Shown here piece after piece: positions 61,081 to 64,000 of a DNA stretch of 64,000 bases (the first letter of the stretch is position 1; each line of letters begins with the position of its first letter). Origin of the DNA: Blastomyces gilchristii SLH14081. Its lineage: Eukaryota; Ascomycota; Eurotiomycetes; Onygenales; Ajellomycetaceae. The notes beneath the pieces are model-generated. The model searched no databases. It saw nothing but the letters and a program-made list of their open reading frames with translations, and had not been told where the DNA came from. The stretch lies in NCBI RefSeq assembly GCF_000003855.2, contig NW_003101682.1, positions 3,561,632 through 3,625,631 on the forward strand, read 5' to 3'. The position numbers and the translations under genes are program-made.

Positions 61081-61294
61081 ATGAATATACAATAAAAATA
61101 ACAAAAAAAGTTTAAACACTTTTCAAAAATCACATTTATTTACAACAATGTGAATAGAAACTCAAATTGTATTTATTCTTATCTTCAAATTATATTTGAA
61201 TAAAAAGTTGATTTTGTACTTCTTCAGAAACTGAATTTTGATGCTGAGTAAAAGTATATTATTTTTTATTCAAGCTACTACTGCTTTCTATCTA
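61081..61294 (+). pseudogene. LINE D ORF2 5' end
   Basis: ATG 61081, 29 bp after ORF1 as in LINE C. It covers the N-terminus of the endonuclease to the point equal to ~51120 in LINE C (S-Y-Y-C-F-L-S), where LINE E begins after 12 unmatched bases. Confidence 0.85.
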
Positions 61295-61300
61295 TACATT

Positions 61301-61840
61301 TCATCTCAACCGCTTCACCACGAACTCGCTCGATTTTTTGAATAAGAACCCGCCTATAGATCCATCGAAAAGCCCTCGATCATACAAGCATTTTGACCCC
61401 ATCGCCGACCGCATACCGCGTGTGGTGGTGGAGTTATCCAGCCAAATGTGAACCAGACATTGTTCAAAACTCCTGTGTGAGATTATCCCCCATTCTCCCC
61501 TACCACACCACAACCCCAGGCCAAATTGCCATACAAATTGTAAGGTGAAAAGACCTAGCCATATGCACCAATCTTCTCGATTTTGGAAGATCCCTGATCT
61601 GTAATTGTGGAGATATCTGAGGAGTGACATCCGCGAAAACCCTGTCCATCTTTGATGTTTGAAAACACCAACACCAAGTCCCACTCTCGTACCGCCCTTC
61701 CCAATCTGGCCCATCCCTGACAGAAAAATACAAAAAGATACCTCAGCAATAATATCAAGTATATAATCAACAGACACTTCTGAAGTGCAATCTCCACAAA
61801 TACCCTGTCTGTCTTCAGTGTATCTAGACATCAACACCAA
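61301..61840 (-). other. Antisense open frame in LINE E head (179 codons, function unknown)
   Basis: Equivalent to the LINE C frame at 47632-48144 and slightly longer. It contains Trp codons that are all intact TGG. It runs from inside the leader toward the 5' end of the LINE. No family is recognised; shorter frames at 61500-61797 are its shadows. Confidence 0.3.
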
Positions 61841-62870
61841 GTCTCACCCTTGTATCACTTCTCTCAATCTGGCCCATCCTCGGCAGAACAATACAAAAAG
61901 ATACCTTGGCAACAGTACTTGATACATAATCAGTGAACAATGAGTCAACAGAATAAGTCAACAGCATATCAATCACTATAAATTCAGTATATCTCAAGAT
62001 CTGACTGAGCCTTTAATCTCTGCACAGTGAGATATATTAAATCTAGTTTTAATATCTCAATATTCAATAGATTCTGCAAGAGATTGAGAACAGCAATACT
62101 AGATTTCTATTGAATTTAAGAATTAAATCTATATTGATATAATCATTGACAAAGTTCTTTATTTTAAGATATAAATAACCAGTTCCTCTACATTCTGCTG
62201 ACAATATTTATATTATTATATAGACACAGACTTATATTCTCTATAATATCAAGACTCTGAAGAGAGAAAGTCTTGATAGAGAATATATAGTAGTGTATAT
62301 CTTAGCAGTTTCTATCTCATTCTTCTGCAGCAGTTAATGCAAAAAAAAAAGATCTTAGAAATAGTTTTTTACTTCTCTTGAAAAAGTAAGATGTTTTTCT
62401 CTGAATTTTATACAATATTCTTAGAAAGAATTAAAAACAGAGTTGTTTTCTGTCATAATTTCATATTCTTTGAAGTAAGAATTACTTTTTCAGAGACTGA
62501 AGAGCTTTCATTAATACTTGATTCTCTTTTACACTCTTTATTAACTGATTTTAGTTGCACACTTATTATGTGAGAAGAATTGAATGATTTAGAATAAAAT
62601 TGAATAGTTTTAATCAATTTCTCTGCAAAAAATTAACTTATTTTTTGTCAGTTTTTCTCTCAAAAACTGTTATATTATCTGATTTATTATTAATTGATAT
62701 CATACTTTTTCTCACTGTATTTCAAGAAAGAGTTTATAAAGATTTTATTGATTTATTTTAAAAATCAATTTTAGTTTATTAAATTCTCTTCAAAAATCTA
62801 ATCTAGTTACTGAACTAGTGTGAAAAAAATCAGATATTTTATACACAAAAGTCTTTCATTCTTCTTTTCA

Positions 62871-63050
62871 AACAGTCTGATTAACTTCTCAATTAAAAAT
62901 AGACTAATCAATCTTTTAACTGAAACAGTCTGATCAACTTTTCACTTGAAAATAGATTAATAAATCTCTCAATTGAAACAGTCTGATCAACTTTTCATTT
63001 GAAAATAGATTAATAACTCTCTTAATTAAAACAGTCTGATCAACTTTTCA
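62871..63050 (+). repeat. 53-bp tandem repeat in LINE E 5' UTR (3.4 copies)
   Basis: Units begin AAACAGTCTGAT(C/T)AACTT and include ATTGAAAATAGATTAATAAA-type middles; the fourth is cut by the ORF1 start. The leader 61881-62870 holds the inverted repeat TCAAGACT...AGTCTTGA (about 62249-62276) and no gene. Confidence 0.9.
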
Positions 63051-63063
63051 TTCAGTGAGTAAA

Positions 63064-64000
63064 ATGAGTTCAAGAGTACACTCAGTTGATGTGGAAAAAG
63101 ATGATTTTTCAGATGCTGTTTCTGAGATTGAAATTCTAAAGAGAAGAAAGAAGAAAGAAATAAAGAAACAATAATTTCTTGAAATACAGGAACTGGAAAA
63201 AGCAAGCAAAATTCTTGAAAAACAGTGTCTGAGTGAGAAGAATGAAGAAGTTCTGTTAATTCTTCATACTCAGGCTAGACAACTACAAGAAGTGATCAAG
63301 TTCAAACTTGAAATTTCAAACACAATTCAAAAAACATTGAAATCTTCTAGTACAGTCACTGACTCTTTTTCATCTTCTACTTCTTCATCTTCTTCTTCAA
63401 ATCAGAAGAAAATATATACTCAAGTAGCAGAATCTACTATCTCTAAACCTGCTATTTCAAAATCTGCTCAAAATACTGAGAAAACTGAGAATAATATTAC
63501 TCAGATCTCTGGACAAAGAATGAAAAAAAAAGAAATATAAAAAGAGAAGAACTTTCAAATCTTCAGAAATAGAAGACTTATTCTCAAAGTCTTAAATTAG
63601 AAGATCTTATAAAAAAGCAAGTGAAACTCAAATCTCATTTTCAGAATTAGAAATGAAATTAATCAGCAGTTCTTTTCTCAGTTAATGACTGATATTACAG
63701 TTTAAAAATCAGTTATAGCTTCAATTGAGTCATCTTTCTTTGAAAATTCTATTATTTTAATTACAATATCTGAATTTAGTGCAGAATTCCTTATTCAGAA
63801 TAAGAATCTCTGAAAATCAGCAATAGAATCTCTACTGAATATAATAATTCTATCTGAGAGAGATGAAAAGTGAAGTAAATTCATTCTTTATAATATTTCA
63901 GTTGAAATTTTTGACTGTGAGAAAGAAATGCTACTTCTCAAAAATGAATTAGAAGAATATAATTCTATTCAACTGAGAAAAGAGCCTGTATGACTTAATT
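63064..64000 (+). pseudogene. LINE E ORF1 5' part
   Basis: Starts with an intact ATG-AGT-TCA at 63064, supporting the ORF1 start assigned to the other copies. N-terminal Glu/Lys-rich segment, Ser-rich segment open at 63292-63540, then the central region; stops at several Trp and Gln positions. The knuckles lie beyond the window. Confidence 0.85.

Larger units (their letters stand above)
57798..61294 (+). mobile_element. LINE D, 5' part (truncated by LINE E)
   Basis: Head at 57798 joins X2 with no extra bases. Leader includes the 155-bp repeat (about 58140-58400), a 2.4-copy 53-bp repeat at 59325-59455, ORF1, and the first ~70 codons of ORF2. The head is more strongly mutated than in C and E. 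The rest of ORF2 should lie beyond LINE E, outside the window. Confidence 0.9.
61307..64000 (+). mobile_element. LINE E, 5' part (runs off the window)
   Basis: Head CAACCGCTTCACC at 61307, CpG-retaining to about 61740, 155-bp repeat (61675-61880), 3.4 copies of the 53-bp repeat, and most of ORF1. Inserted in ORF2 of LINE D, a LINE-in-LINE event. Twelve bases before the head (61295-61306) match neither D nor the head. Confidence 0.9.

Noticed and set aside
1..64000. TGA read as Trp (alternative genetic code, e.g. mitochondrial DNA)
   Set aside because: TGA at Trp sites is dominant, but TAA/TAG stops, lost catalytic residues and missing start codons are also common, and sister copies differ by transitions. 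Nuclear transposons with RIP-like decay explain this better.
1..64000. CRISPR arrays, tRNA/rRNA genes, bacterial operons
   Set aside because: The tandem repeats seen (53 bp, 155 bp, AAT runs) belong to LINE leaders or tails with no spacer pattern; no tRNA cloverleaf or rRNA core was recognised by eye.

Overview
This window is a transposon graveyard from a filamentous ascomycete (Pezizomycotina-type) nuclear genome. I find no host gene, tRNA, rRNA or CRISPR array. Nearly every base belongs to a eukaryotic mobile element: Tad1/I-type LINEs with (AAT)n tails, chromodomain-bearing Ty3/gypsy elements (chromoviruses), two further Ty3/gypsy families, a Ty1/copia remnant, and a hAT DNA transposon with short non-autonomous derivatives. 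Almost all coding regions are destroyed by C-to-T/G-to-A transitions, as in repeat-induced point mutation (RIP). The context is not the classic CpA one: conserved Trp codons become TGA (CCA to TCA on the other strand), CG, CC and GG are nearly absent, and Gln codons become TAA/TAG less often.

Layout. 1-2014: 3' part of a hAT element, inserted into chromovirus copy G1 (2015-5539). G1 sits in a minus-strand gypsy ('Gyp3': 5540-5968 and 19145 to about 22560). Gyp3 is also split by full-length LINE A (5981-19132, minus), which itself contains complete chromovirus G2 (12405-18028). 22595-22844: LTR with an unusual U3. 22845-24208: copia remnant. A second gypsy family ('X', LTR TGTGATTC...GAATCACA) starts at 24211. 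LINE B (24224-32477, minus, with a 100-N gap and a hAT derivative) lies inside the X LTR. X continues from 32478, carrying a hAT derivative at 32737-33242 and chromovirus G3 (33643-45621, minus). G3 holds a third hAT derivative (34804-35309) and chromovirus G4 (36760-42549). X gag-protease resumes at 45622-47643. LINE C (47644-55238, plus) is the best preserved LINE. Then come G5 chromovirus 3' end (55239-56732), a LINE fragment (56733-56989), a second X copy (56990-57797), LINE D (57798-about 61294), and LINE E (61307 to the end), which is inserted in ORF2 of D.

How the parts work. The chromovirus copies together show CCHC Gag, aspartic protease, RT, RNase H, integrase and a C-terminal chromodomain. 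Pol lies in the -1 frame relative to Gag, with a GGGAAAA heptamer just before the Gag stop. The sequence right after the 5' LTR is complementary to part of the LTR itself, suggesting Tf1/sushi-type self-priming. The LINEs encode a three-knuckle ORF1 and an EN-RT-RNase H ORF2; their long 5' UTR has a CpG-retaining head with an open antisense frame, a 155-bp direct repeat, and a 53-bp tandem repeat whose copy number varies between insertions. Several insertions keep exact target-site duplications (12 and 15 bp LINE, 5 bp gypsy, 8 bp hAT), so the order of insertion can be read. There is no sign of a new cellular system; the interesting content is in retroelement mechanism and in the mutational signature.
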